This document shows, in pieces, positions 20,884 through 31,706 of a stretch of 64,000 nt of DNA; positions within the stretch are counted from its first letter, which is position 1, and every line of letters begins with the position of its first letter. Made by a program: the position numbers and the translations under genes. The notes below the pieces were generated by a model, which worked only from the letters and a program-made list of their open reading frames with translations, ran no database searches and had not been told where the DNA came from. The stretch lies in assembly GCF_001039355.2 (NCBI RefSeq), contig NW_019774203.1, forward strand, positions 133,062 through 197,061. Direction: 5' to 3'. The stretch is from Lingula anatina. Its lineage: Eukaryota; Brachiopoda; Lingulata; Lingulida; Lingulidae.

Positions 20884-22214
20884 AAGATGGAGAAAATCGT
20901 ATTCTGCAACATAAATTGGCAAATATTATTATTTTTCCCAATTAGACTTGGTGCGAAAATCCTGTATAGTATATCTTCAACTTATTTCCTAAAAAATAAG
21001 AGGCAAATGATTGTCTTAATTTGTGATATGCTTTTCTAGTTTTCGCAACTCATTTTCACTTGCAATCTTAGCGTCAGATCCGATTTTAAAAATGTAAATT
21101 ATAAATAACTAACATGCTTGCAGATATTTGGATATAAAACCAGGCACGCTTGTCACCATAATATATCTTCTGTCTCATGAATAATTAACTTATTTCATTA
21201 GAATAGGGGAGGCTTATGATTATCTGGGCAGCTATTTCATACTTGAATACCTTCCACTGGGAATAATAACTCTATGTGAATAAGGGGTGGCCTAACCGTT
21301 CATTAAACCTAGTGGCTGTCATAATTTGGCCAATTAGGCCTTTCAAGGACGTCATACTAGTAGTACATAAATAAAACAAGTCCACTGGAAGAGGGGGGGG
21401 GGCGTATGCCGTTTATGTATTACACTACGTATAATGGTACAGACAACTGCACTTTTTTAAAATATGATATAGAGATAGCCGGCCATACTGCAGTGTCATG
21501 AAGATATGGAATCTTGATTTTGCCCGCGATCTTATGACAGTGTCTGGTTTGTGTGTTAGTGCGCGCGCGCGTGCGTGTGTGCATGCATGTAGGCCAACAC
21601 GAGAGAGAGAGAGAGAGAGAGATTGACCCACACAAGCAAAATATGCCACACCGAAATCGTACAATAACGGTCCTGTACGACTGGGGTGTATTGGTTAACC
21701 ACCTTTCATGTGCTATGTTACGGGTCATTCACATGAGAAAAGGTGACTGTTTCTTTTTTTCTCTAACAAAAAATTTACTTTAATGGGCTTCTGATGCTGT
21801 AAGCCATACACACATTCTTGATCCCTCCACCCAAACATTAAGCAACATGTGCTGTGTTTATAAAAATACAAGTACTCCATACAAAAAAGATAATAATAAT
21901 AATAATAACGCGGAGTCTTCGGTACACATATTTCTGCATCAGTGCCCGTGGTCAACATGCACGCGGTCTAACGTATTGTGATTATAAATTATCTTTCTCC
22001 AAACTCAGCGTAACTTGGGCATCACTGCTGCATACGTATCGCAGTAAGTACTTAGCACAGTGAGGTGTCGCATCGAGACAACTCTCTCCAAATCACCCCT
22101 CCCCCTCTACACACGTAGTACAGAGACTTAATACCGCGGACGGCAACATATATTAGGTAGGGTATTGTCTCTATCCTTTTTATACATATTTTCTTGGCTA
22201 CATCCTCTACTTAC

Positions 22215-22357
22215 CCGACAAACCGCCTTGCCTTCATGTAGCCAATCTGGGTGACAATGTCAGGTGTTGGATGGAATACCACTGCGCATGCGTCACAAAA
22301 AGGTATATTGATCATCGCGTACATCTCCTGTGATACGTGTGTGTGATGTATATATAG
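22215..22357 (-). promoter_or_regulatory. Candidate minus-strand promoter and first exon
   Basis: On the minus strand a TATATATAG box (22346-22356) is followed by TGACGCATGCGCAG, which contains an NRF1-like GCATGCGC palindrome (about 22282-22297). Then comes an ATG at 22237 opening MKARRFV and a strong GG|GTAAGT donor at 22215/22214. The frame is also open upstream of the ATG to 22281, so it could instead be an internal exon. No downstream partner exon was identified. Confidence 0.35.
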
Positions 22358-22742
22358 CGATGCAGGGAAAACTGTAGGGCTGCTATATTGTTGACTTAAA
22401 AATATGTTAAATATCCCTCTAGGTATATTCAGTATCGGTTTGATGATAGTACCGTTTTAATGCTAGAGGCTAGATGAAGCGTTTACACTGTACTTAACGA
22501 ACTGGTACTATTGCGAGATACGTGAACATGCATGGTAGCGGTTTTCTATATAGCCTACTAATATTGCTCCTCAATTCATGTTCCTTAGACCTAAATAAAC
22601 CAAAATAATAATAGTTCTAGGGACTATTATTTTTCAAGATAAATTTAATTTCTCCATGTTTCCCATTCGAACCCAGGTATGCCATATTAACTGCTGACGA
22701 GGCGACGATCTAACCTACAGTAACACATTTTTTTTCTGAGGG

Positions 22743-22991
22743 CCCGTTCACAATGTATTTGTCCAAAAAGCTAATACGCACTAACTCTAGGGGGGCCCTT
22801 GCTGAATGCAATCAGCTTAATCAACATGCCTTTTTTTGTTTCCAACGTACTCGTATAATCACCGCAATTTTTATATTCTACTCAACGCTAGGAGAGGTGA
22901 GTAAGCTTGTTAATCTGATTGCATTCAGCAAAGAATCCCCGGGGAGTTAATGCGTGTAAGCTAGGTCTAAAAATCGTTGTAAACGGTCCCA
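22743..22991. mobile_element. Palindromic MITE, diverged copy of the same family
   Basis: The ends are GGCCCGTTCACAATG and CGTTGTAAACGGTCCC. Inner inverted blocks are TTGCTGAATGCAATCAG and CTGATTGCATTCAGCAA. It is about 250 bp, with a middle similar to the copy at 20202-20455 (TATTCTACTCAACG). Confidence 0.78.
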
Positions 22992-23366
22992 AAGTTTGAA
23001 GAATTTTACTTACCGTGGTAATGGAGATTGAAACTGGTGATTAATTTCCCTAGTAATTTTAATAATTATCTGGACCACCGACCATGTAAACACTTACCAG
23101 GTCTGTATCGCGAGTGCATCTTGGAATCGTGACGGCCTTTTTCCATCGAGGAAAGATCGATATCTTACTTGAATAATACCAGTTTTCCCCTTCTAATTTA
23201 TTTTTGTATATGTATTTTGTTAAATTCTGTTTAATATTTTGTGTGTTATTAATATTGCTGATTTATTTCCCATGATTTATTTCACCATTCTGCATAGTAG
23301 TTAATCAGCATTAGGTTTATTTGTTATAACTATTCCCTTTCTTTCTTTCTTATTTGTTGTTGCTTT

Positions 23367-23373
<7 letters not shown>

Positions 23374-23405
<32 letters not shown>
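23374..23405. repeat. (GT)n microsatellite
   Basis: About 16 TG/GT dinucleotides. Confidence 0.9.
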
Positions 23406-23408
<3 letters not shown>

Positions 23409-24193
23409 TTGTAACTTTCTTGTAATTAACAGAGTGTATAAAATGCTTCCATGCACTTTACCTCCTTTTCTTGTGAATAAACTTTGTTTTAAAAAGGTTA
23501 TCTTTCTTCAACCGTTGAACAGGTAGTATGACTGTGATATCAACGGCGGCATGGTCGGGAGGGAAGGGCAAGCAGTCCAGAAACATGCCTCGAAACAGGT
23601 TATTGCCTTTATTACTTTATCTTTGGCCGGATCCAGAGCAGTGGACTAACTTGTCCAGGGGTCAAATATGGCCGATCCACTTGAATACAACCCCACGGAA
23701 AATGTATTCAGTGTGTATTAGCGGATTAGACGGCAAGCTTTTTAGTCGGTGGCCATATTTGACCCGCGGACTAGTTAGTGCACTGTTCTGAATGCAGCCT
23801 TTAAAACCGCTAGGTTACGCGTCAGTTCTTATCGGTTCCAATCAATACATTTTTCACCTAACCTTTGTAAGCGGACAGTTGGATTAAATATATAGATATA
23901 ATTCCTCTGCATATTTGATAAATGCGTTTAACTGTTGGCTGTCATGCAGTGCTTGGTAGAAGGGAAAAAAACGTTTTTTTCATGCAGTTGCTTTTAATTT
24001 ATTGAAATCGAACTTCGTCCCAAACAAATGACAAGCAACAGAAGATCGAGGTGAACGAATTTCTAAACAGATAACATCTTTCTCCTCTTATTTTTGACAA
24101 ACAGCGTTAAACAGCATTAGTTTCATTGGGTTAAAGGTCTCTAGTAAATGTGTCCTAATTGACTTCTATATGTCTTACTAAAGGACTCACTTT

Positions 24194-24198
<5 letters not shown>

Positions 24199-24245
<47 letters not shown>
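24199..24245. repeat. (AT)n microsatellite
   Basis: About 23 AT dinucleotides upstream of the first TRIM unit. Confidence 0.95.
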
Positions 24246-24247
<2 letters not shown>

Positions 24248-24839
24248 CATGTTCTTCATCTTGCATATTATTAACATAAACGTTTAGACTGTGTATAGTT
24301 GTTGGAAGTTTTCCCCGAGTTAACTTGCAGGCTAAAAATTACTCTGGTTTCTTTCTAACAATATCTTATTGTTCAAGTGGTGTTTGGACACTTTTTCCTT
24401 GATTGAAGGTAAAAATTGAAAATTTAAAGCCATTTTAATTTTGTTGAGGCGCAATTGTGGTAGTGGATATCTTATTGCGGTTGATGAGACACCCAGGGTT
24501 CCTGTACTGATTCCGATTGTAAACCAAACAGTTCAACATGAAACACATATATATACCCGGCAATATATTCATTTGAAGGTTTGTGTGTCTACATTAATAC
24601 TAGACACGGTTGGCTAATATCAAAGTATGATTATGCAAGATTAAGCTGAAGACCCAGTGCCGTATGTTATACACGCTACATTCTAAATCTATGTTATATA
24701 CTCCTGCTACCATATCAGTATCACAACTGAATTCAGTCAGATAATGGCGATAAAATATGTCACTGTGTCTGTATTGTACATAGAGATAACCCAAAAATTA
24801 ATGATTAAGATGTACTTTGAAGTCTCCTTGAACACTGAA

Positions 24840-24942
24840 CGTCTCACCTGATCAGGTGTACGTGTCAAGAGAGACAGCACATCTAATGGCGACTGGGGGC
24901 GTGTACATGCCACCAAGAGAAATATAACTGGAGAAAGTACAG
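24840..24942 (+). other. Probable 5' UTR exon end of TRIM-1
   Basis: The sequence ends GAGAAAGTACAG|GTAAAA. The duplicated copy ends GAGAAAGAACAG|GTAAAT at 34479. A matching acceptor (ATTAG) stands just before the TRIM start codon at 25540. The frame is not conserved between copies, so it is taken as untranslated. The exon start is not defined. Confidence 0.4.
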
Positions 24943-25544
24943 GTAAAAACCACTCATAATATGTCGCCATACATTACATTGGGAATACAATTTCGGTAAT
25001 TGTCTGATAATGTTGTGTGTTGGGGCTTGCTGCAGTTTGTGTCTATGTAGGTTGGTAAAAACATTACGCGCCGTTACCGAGTCCGGATTGTACTATTCAC
25101 TCATCATAATACCTACCCTGTGATATTTCGGTAACCTGCTTTTAGAATTGTCTTTCATTTTCAGTTTTCATATATTTCATAATTCAATTGATTGTTCTAA
25201 TTATATATCTTTTTGTTAAGTTTCATTTTTACTTCCTCCTTTCTTTTCACTTTTTTTGCTTTGTGTTTGGTCTTATTACTGCACTCATTTTCATCCTATA
25301 GTGAATATTAACTTTTGTTACATACGCCTAATAAAGAGGCTTATGCGGTTCTCTACAAAAATGAAGACGTTTCATGACTTTTCTTTCATGTGTCGGCACT
25401 TGTCTCACTCATTTTAACATGAAGTTGCACACCTTACATTGCAAGTACTTAAATATGGCTTTTTGATGTTATTCTATTACCAAATCTTCATCTTTTATTT
25501 GATGTATTTAATTTCTTTATTTTCATATCTTGGTATTAGGAGCC

Positions 25545-27443
25545 ATGTCTCTGTCCAAGATCCTAACGGAAGATTTCCTAACGTGCAGCATATGTCATCA
25601 AAAGTTCAAAGATCCCAAGGTCCTCAGCTGTGCCCATACGTTTTGCCAGCATTGCCTCCAGGGCCATTTGGACAGAAATTGTCAAGGTCAGCCTCGCTTC
25701 CCTTGTCCTATCTGTAGACGTCACTGTGTCCTCCCTGGAGGCGGTGTAAGTGCTTTACAAACAAATCATCTTCTGGTCAGCATATCACAAACACATGGTC
25801 AAGTAGAACAAGCCAAAGCTGCCAAGAAATGCAAGATATGTTGCATGAAAAATGTCTACAGCCCATCAACGGCAACAAAACGATGTTCGGACTGTGAGGA
25901 AAGCATGTGTGGAGATTGTTCTTCGGATCATGTGCTTCATAATTTCAGTCGTGACCACAAACTGTTTCCTGTCGACCAGTTTGACAGCGACGACTACGTG
26001 ACAGAGCTGCGTGCCCGGCAAAACGTCCTGTGTGACCACAACAACAAGGACCCCGTAGAAATCTTCTGCCCAGTGTGTGTAAAGTTCGTCTGTGTCGGTT
26101 GTATGGTTTTAGAACACCAGGGTCATGATTGCCTTAGAATCAACACTGCTGCCGACAAACGCAAGGAGAAACTAGAACTCAGGGTGAAGCCCATCGAGAA
26201 GAAAAGTCTACGGTACGATCACTTTAAAACAGCTGCTGAAGACCAGAAATTATCAGTAGAAGAGGGAAGAAAGAAGGCAAGGAGTCAAGTGAACAAGCAG
26301 TTGGATCAAGTTGTTAAGATGGCCCGTCAACGTGCCAATGATCTTCTGGAAGAAATAGATACAATGTCAAATGCCAAATTAGACATCTTGAATGGTTTAA
26401 TTGCAACTGCTACCGCCGACCAAAAACAACTGGACGACGTTGTAGACTTCTCAAGGAAACTCATTAACCATGGCAACGATATAGATGTCCTCCAAATGGC
26501 CTCGGCCTGTGAGCAAAGCAGCGAGAGCGTTGAGACTCTAGACATCCCGAGTCTGCCCGCAGCCATGACCCAGCTACAGCTAATCACCAACGACATGGAT
26601 GAGTGCGTTACCAATATCAACAGTTGTCTTGGAAATGTAGTTCCGGTCGTGAGTGGAAGACTGGTGACATCATTCAAAGTAGAACTGGCCAAGTCTCCTG
26701 AGGAGATGATCAGTCACGTGACCACTGATGTAAACGGTGATTTTCTTTTTGGCATATTCTGTAATGAGGACAAGTCACGGAATAGAATCCTCATCTACGA
26801 TTCCAACTTTGTCCTTCAGGGCACAATTCCAAATCCAAGAGCAGCAGAAAAGTACGGCTTTGCAGGGATTGCCATTGATGATGATGGCAACATTGTCACT
26901 AGATGTCAAGGGTCAAATGAAATCATTGTCTACTCCAAGAAAGGAGACCACGTGAGAACATTCCACAGTGAGTCACCTAATGCAGCAGCGGTCAACAGCA
27001 AGGGTCATTATGTAGTGGCAGGTCGCAGTACTTTGACTGTGCACCACAAGGATGGCGAGGTCTTGCAGACGTCACCGGACCCAAGGAATAAATATATGAA
27101 ACGCATCCACTGTAACGTCAATGATGACATCATCGTCACAGGAGATGATCACGTCCGTGTATACGATTCCACTCTCCAGCTTAAATACAGATATGGTACC
27201 CAGGGTGATGGAGACGGACAGGTGAACGGTCCGTGCGGCACATGCTGCTTGGATAATGGAGATATCATTCTAGCAGACCTAAAAAACCATCGTCTACACC
27301 TGGTGTCACAAGCTGGAAAATTCAACCGATTTCTTTTGACCAAAAGAAATGGACTTGTAAATCCACAACATCTTGCAATAACTTGTCTCGGACAACTTGT
27401 CGTTGGGGAAGAGAAAGGCGAGATTAAATTATTCGAATTATGA
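25545..27443 (+). CDS. TRIM-NHL protein (RING, two B-boxes, coiled coil, NHL propeller), copy 1
   Basis: A 632-residue predicted RING-type E3 ubiquitin ligase encoded in one exon. The RING (residues 14-57) has the order C-x2-C, C-x-H-x2-C-x2-C, C-x2-C, including SCAHTFCQHCL. A first, atypical B-box covers about 96-138 (CKICC, CSDCEESMCGDC). A second B-box starts CDHNNKDPVEIFCPVC (163-194). A Lys/Glu-rich coiled coil spans about 205-310. The C-terminal 260 residues contain NHL-like propeller strands, with repeats such as GIAIDDDGNIV and NGDIILADLKNHRLHLV. The start at 25545 is chosen because an acceptor (ATTAG) sits five bases upstream and the same ATG is used by copy 2; the upstream in-frame ATG lies across the acceptor. 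It belongs to the TRIM2/3/56/71-like group. Targets unknown; roles in such expanded sets include innate immunity and RNA control. Confidence 0.9.
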   Translation: MSLSKILTEDFLTCSICHQKFKDPKVLSCAHTFCQHCLQGHLDRNCQGQPRFPCPICRRHCVLPGGGVSALQTNHLLVSISQTHGQVEQAKAAKKCKICCMKNVYSPSTATKRCSDCEESMCGDCSSDHVLHNFSRDHKLFPVDQFDSDDYVTELRARQNVLCDHNNKDPVEIFCPVCVKFVCVGCMVLEHQGHDCLRINTAADKRKEKLELRVKPIEKKSLRYDHFKTAAEDQKLSVEEGRKKARSQVNKQLDQVVKMARQRANDLLEEIDTMSNAKLDILNGLIATATADQKQLDDVVDFSRKLINHGNDIDVLQMASACEQSSESVETLDIPSLPAAMTQLQLITNDMDECVTNINSCLGNVVPVVSGRLVTSFKVELAKSPEEMISHVTTDVNGDFLFGIFCNEDKSRNRILIYDSNFVLQGTIPNPRAAEKYGFAGIAIDDDGNIVTRCQGSNEIIVYSKKGDHVRTFHSESPNAAAVNSKGHYVVAGRSTLTVHHKDGEVLQTSPDPRNKYMKRIHCNVNDDIIVTGDDHVRVYDSTLQLKYRYGTQGDGDGQVNGPCGTCCLDNGDIILADLKNHRLHLVSQAGKFNRFLLTKRNGLVNPQHLAITCLGQLVVGEEKGEIKLFEL

Positions 27444-27965
27444 GTGACTGTTCAGCTTACAATGCCCCCCGAACATGTGCTTGTCAATATAGACTTTTGT
27501 TAATATTTGATTACATATATGTAAAATATGTTCAGAGCACATATCAGTGAAGACAGAAAGTCGTATGTTTTAAATTATACGTGTTATTTATTGGTAAAAA
27601 ATTGTTATTTACTTATTTACTTAGTGGTAATGCGTTGTTTCACTAAACTGTCTGTAAATTGATTGGGTTTACGTCGGCCATTCACCTTTCCACCACGGTG
27701 CTCACGAAAATTTTGTAACCCTCACAATTAAGTCTCGGCCCTACTCTACGTGACGTCAGTAGTATTTTACTGCAATGTGTTTTTGTTTCTTATGTTTTTA
27801 AAGTGCCTGACCCCGGTCCGTGCGCTGCTGTCCAAATACAGCGAGAGAAAAAAAACTTGAATTATATTTGCTACCTGCGGTGATTTTAGATTCACAAGCC
27901 ATTCTGTAGGAAAAAACCAAGTACAGAAATTTTGACTTTATTTTTCCTTGTAACGGTGGCATACC
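27444..27965. other. 3' flank of TRIM-1 and spacer to GT31-A
   Basis: No gene. It shares homology with 37026-38008 and with 39700-40440, and holds the convergent 3' ends of both genes of the unit. Confidence 0.6.
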
Positions 27966-29030
27966 TTATACGTGTCCCCAAGGTTCAGGCAACTTTAGTT
28001 CGTGACTGCAGTTTTCAACTCTCTGTTTTTCCAAATCATCCAAAACACTCCAAAATTTAAAGTCAGGGGCCTTGTGAATGACAAACGGCAGTGCCAGAAG
28101 ACAAGAATCCTTCTTTGATTTTGTAGGTACTGTCAACCAAAAGTTTGGATTGTGGACAAGTTTGATCCCGTTTTCGTGCGCCAGTGTGGATAAGTACACA
28201 TCTTCAGTGAAGAGATGTTTCCAAAACGAAGCTGAATGGAGGACTCCGACGACTTAGAATGATGCTACTGTAGCAAATCCCGACAGGAAAGCCGGATATT
28301 TATTTCCAACGTACTGCCTAAATGAATGATAATATTTTTGTGTTGGATTTCGAAAAGGAGAATTCTCCTTCTGGTATAAAAAACCCGTAAATAACGTTTC
28401 CGTCTTGAGTTTTGGAAGATCCCTCAAGTATCTGATAATCTCGCGGTAATTTGCGACAACATCGTGCCCGCACCTCAAGACAAATTTTGCACCTGCGCAG
28501 TAATCAATGGCCCATCGCATGGCCAGTAGTGACTTTAGAGTGAAATTTTTGTAGGTGTCGTAAAATGTCATTTTGATGATATCTCTGTGTTCAGAGTTTT
28601 CTGCTAACATCACATGCTCCATGTCTGAATCATTTGTTTTGCCGACAACAGTTTTTATTTTCTCTCCAAGTACGTCTTTAACGCTCCCACACGTCTTTCG
28701 GTACATGTCCCTGGTGACAAAATCACGAGGATCGGACATAACTAACACTAGGAGAAATACGTCGTCTGTATCCCTGCAGGGGTTGTTTATAATGTACCTG
28801 TATCTTTTAATATGGTACCACAGGTCAGAATCATTTTTCTTTAGCTCACATACAATCTCCTGTATCATGCAATCCCCAAGACTAATCTGTTGACTGTCCT
28901 CTTGAACCAATTCTCCTGGATGCCTCCTGCTGAGATTTTCAGAACTTTGCATCTTTCGGTTTCCATCTTCATCTTTGTTTTTGACGGAGAGCGTGCTATT
29001 CCGGGTACACTGCACAACGCTAGAGAACAT
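27966..29030 (-). pseudogene. GT31-like glycosyltransferase pseudogene (GT31-A)
   Basis: It is homologous to GT31-B, -C and -D in one frame over its whole length, but broken twice. First, the segment that encodes the conserved MKTRSG start and the signal-anchor in its paralogues is absent: the frame jumps from SSVVQ straight to CTRNS, losing about 27 residues. Second, the Gln of VASFQVIRVL is changed to TAA at 28256-28254, before the EDVY motif; the frame then continues open to GHV near 27966. A two-residue in-frame deletion is also seen (KTVVGK for KTVFVVGQ). The GHD motif of the family is kept. Confidence 0.88.
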
Positions 29031-29071
29031 GTACGATACCGTTTGCTATATATATCTCATCAGCTATTCCG

Positions 29072-29079
29072 TTATATAC
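29072..29079 (-). promoter_or_regulatory. Conserved TATA box upstream of GT31-A
   Basis: GTATATAA on the minus strand, followed by CGGAATAGCTGATGAGATAT, a block shared by all GT31 copies in the window. Confidence 0.6.
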
Positions 29080-29329
29080 TACAGCGTACATGACCATGTG
29101 TAGTATGTATGATCTTTCGCTTTTTCTAGCCCCATGTATTATACTGTCCGATATTCGAACACTCAACAATTTCGAGTGCTCATATTCGCTGTTATTCAAA
29201 TAGCACAGTGGACGTGGATAATTTACAACATGGCGTTCCCGTTATCTTTTTATTCCTGATGTGGGTAATTATCCAAACAAAGACGACACTTTAAAATATT
29301 ATAAACAGGTGTATTCATGCGAAAGTGAC

Positions 29330-31165
29330 TGCGGACACTTTACTGGGAGACCAACTGGCAGGTAAAGAAGAGCGCTAGGCAAGACAAGCGAGCCTTCATT
29401 CACGAACTCACAGAGGAGACAGAGGCAGCAGCAAGGAAGGGAGACATGAAAAGAATCTATGAAATTACAAGAGCGTTATCAGAAAACGAGGAACCTTACC
29501 CAACCAGCGAGAGACAAGAACGGTACCGTAAGACCATAGCAGGAGAGGCAGAGCAAAGAGCAAGATGGGCAGAATATTTTAAGGAGACTTTGAACAGACC
29601 CCCACCAGCAGTACCTCCTGACATACCACCAGCCAATCAGTTACTTGACGTTAATACTAACCCACCAACAAAGCAAGAGATCATGAAAGCCATCAAGTCC
29701 CTGAAGTCTGGCAAAGCAGCAGGACCAGACGGCATTCCACCAGAAGCCCTGAAGGCAGACATCCAGACATCAACGAATTGCTGCACCCATTGCTAGTAAA
29801 GATCTGGGAGAAGGAAGCAGTACCAGAGGACTGGAAGAAGGACTGTATTGTGAAACTACCCAAGAAAGGAGACCTCACGTTGTGCAACAACTGGAGAGGG
29901 ATTATGCTACTTTTTATACCTGGAAAAGTACTGTAAAAATCATCTTGGAGAGACTTAAGACTGCCCTCAACAAGACCCTGCGAGACGAACAAGCAGGCTT
30001 CCGCAAAGATAGATCCTGTACAGACCACATCACCACAATGAGAATCATCATAGAGCCGTCATTGGACTGGCAGACACCACTGTACAGCGTTTTTGTAGAC
30101 TTCCAGAAGGCGTTTGACAGCGTGGACAGGGAGGTCATCTGGAAACTGATGCAGCACATCACCTCAAAGTACATCACCATCATTCAGCAGCTGTATGAAG
30201 ATGCAACCTGCCAAGTCATACACGAGGGAAAGCTAACTGACCCCTCCCAGATACAGTCTGCTGTACGTCAGGTGATGGTGGTGGACTGGATTATGCGGCA
30301 ATCTACTGCAGGCCATAAGACCGGCATCCAGTGGACATTCACCAAGCAGTTGGAAGACCTCGACTTTGCAGATGACATTAGCCTTCTCTCTCACAGACAA
30401 CAACATGCCCAGGAGAAACTAGAACGTGTCGCAGTAGAGGCAGAGAAGACTGGCCTCAGGGTCAACATCAGGAAGACCGAGGTCCTACGCATCAACAACC
30501 AACAGCAAGACCCTCTAATTTCTACAGCAGGAGGAGATCAAGGAAGTAGACAAGTTAACTTACCTGGGCAGCGTAGTGAGTAAAGATGGTGGAGCAGATG
30601 ATGACATCAGGAGCCGCATCAACAAAGCAAGACATGCCTTCAGACTTTTTCACCCTATCTGGCGATCTTCAGCTATCTCACTCCAAAACACTATCAGAAT
30701 TTTTAACACCAACGTCTAGTCATTCATGCTTTTTGTCTCAGAGACATGGTGCACAACAAAAACCAACAGGAAAAAATTGCAAACTTTCGTCAACAGGTGC
30801 TTGCGTAACATCTTAAAAATCAGGCGGCCAGAAGTTATTTCAAACGAAGACCTCTGGGATAGAACAAACACCAATAGAAATAGACATCAAAAAGAAGAAA
30901 TGGGGGGGTGGATAGGCCATACCTTACGCAAACCAACAACAAACGTAACTCGCCAGTCACTAAACTGGAACCCCCAGGGAAAGCGGAAAGTTGGAAGACC
31001 CAGGCAGACTTGGCAAAGGAGCACCGACAATGAAATGAAGACAGCCGGAATGACATGGGCCGATCTGAAGATGATCTCCCAGAATCGTGTCCGTTGGAGG
31101 GGTGTTGTTGCGGCCCTCCCCCGAGGAGATAGAGGCATAATAGATGGATGGAATGATACCGTGTA
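29330..31165 (+). mobile_element. 5'-truncated, frameshifted non-LTR retrotransposon (LINE), probably RTE-like
   Basis: Reverse-transcriptase pieces lie in order across several frames: LKSGKAAGPDGIPPEALK near 29700, QAGFRKDRSCTDHITTMR near 29990, VDFQKAFDSVDREVIWKLM near 30090, and the catalytic FADD box (DFADDISLLSH) at about 30362-30394. After these come the C-terminal RRPEVISNEDLW and GWIGHTLRKP blocks near 30820-30930. The stretch after VRQ, normally GCLLSPFLF-like, is deleted. There is no endonuclease domain, so the 5' end is lost. Clade assignment is from general resemblance only. It interrupts sequence that is continuous in paralogous flanks (39420-39545), so it inserted after duplication. 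Confidence 0.85.
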
Positions 31166-31240
31166 GATAGAAGTGCTAGTACATGTATATACAAAACAAT
31201 AATACAATATGATAACACATCATCTCCCCTCTTATGAAAG

Positions 31241-31246
31241 GTTTGC

Positions 31247-31316
<70 letters not shown>
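31241..31316. repeat. (AT)n microsatellite ending at an unresolved base
   Basis: About 38 AT units, followed by an N at 31317. The true length is probably unresolved in the assembly. Confidence 0.95.
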
Positions 31317-31424
31317 NAACCTGAACACATTTTAGAATGATTTTATTTCTTATATTAGAACGATTTTATTATGTGATTTTAATACTATGGAAATTATGGG
31401 GTATTACGATTTAAAGGCCAGATC

Positions 31425-31706
31425 CAGGGGCAGATCCAGGATTATTAGAAGGGGGGATCCAGAACGACAGGCCTCGGATGCGAAGCCGACCATCGCCCAC
31501 TTGCTGTGGGGTTAACGTTTGGCGCCTGCTCAAGGGCACAAAAATATCTTGGTAATTTGGAGAGCAGTGCCCTTTGGTTTGGTTTAGAACTATGATATAG
31601 GTAGTCGAAATTCCAATTTCAAGAGAGAAATATTGGTTGTGATATAATTATCAGAACCCGAAGGGGGGCTCAGGATCCCCCTGACTCCCCTCTAAATCCA
31701 CCACTG
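31425..31706. mobile_element. Non-autonomous DNA transposon (CAGTGGCGGATTTAG family), copy 2, inverted
   Basis: The left end CAGGGGCAGATCCAGG and the right end CTAAATCCACCACTG are an imperfect inverted pair. The body matches the element at 9528-9780 in inverse orientation. Confidence 0.7.

Larger units (their letters stand above)
18525..24480. other. Long intergenic region without a supported gene
   Basis: It contains CA (18713-18761), AATA (20830-20886), GA (21600-21623), GT (23374-23405) and AT (24199-24245) microsatellites and two palindromic MITEs (20202-20455 and 22743-22991). A possible minus-strand promoter or exon is at 22215-22357. Open frames are short and without recognisable domains. 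Confidence 0.55.
24485..29290. repeat. Segmental duplication unit 1 (TRIM-1 plus GT31-A)
   Basis: The sequence from 24485 to 27440 matches 33953-37025, and from about 27600 to 29300 it matches about 37670-39430. Matching covers non-coding flanks as well as genes, so whole blocks were copied. The matching left edge begins at GAGACACCCAG (24487 and 33957). Confidence 0.85.

Noticed and set aside
24600-24970. Minus-strand frames upstream of both TRIM genes (also 34125-34511)
   Set aside because: The DNA is conserved because of recent duplication, but the reading frame is not shared between copies.
28573-29093. Plus-strand frames opposite the GT31 genes (also 38598-39257, 43413-43970, 47734-48174)
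   Set aside because: They are antisense shadows of the minus-strand coding sequence, with no independent start, promoter or domain.
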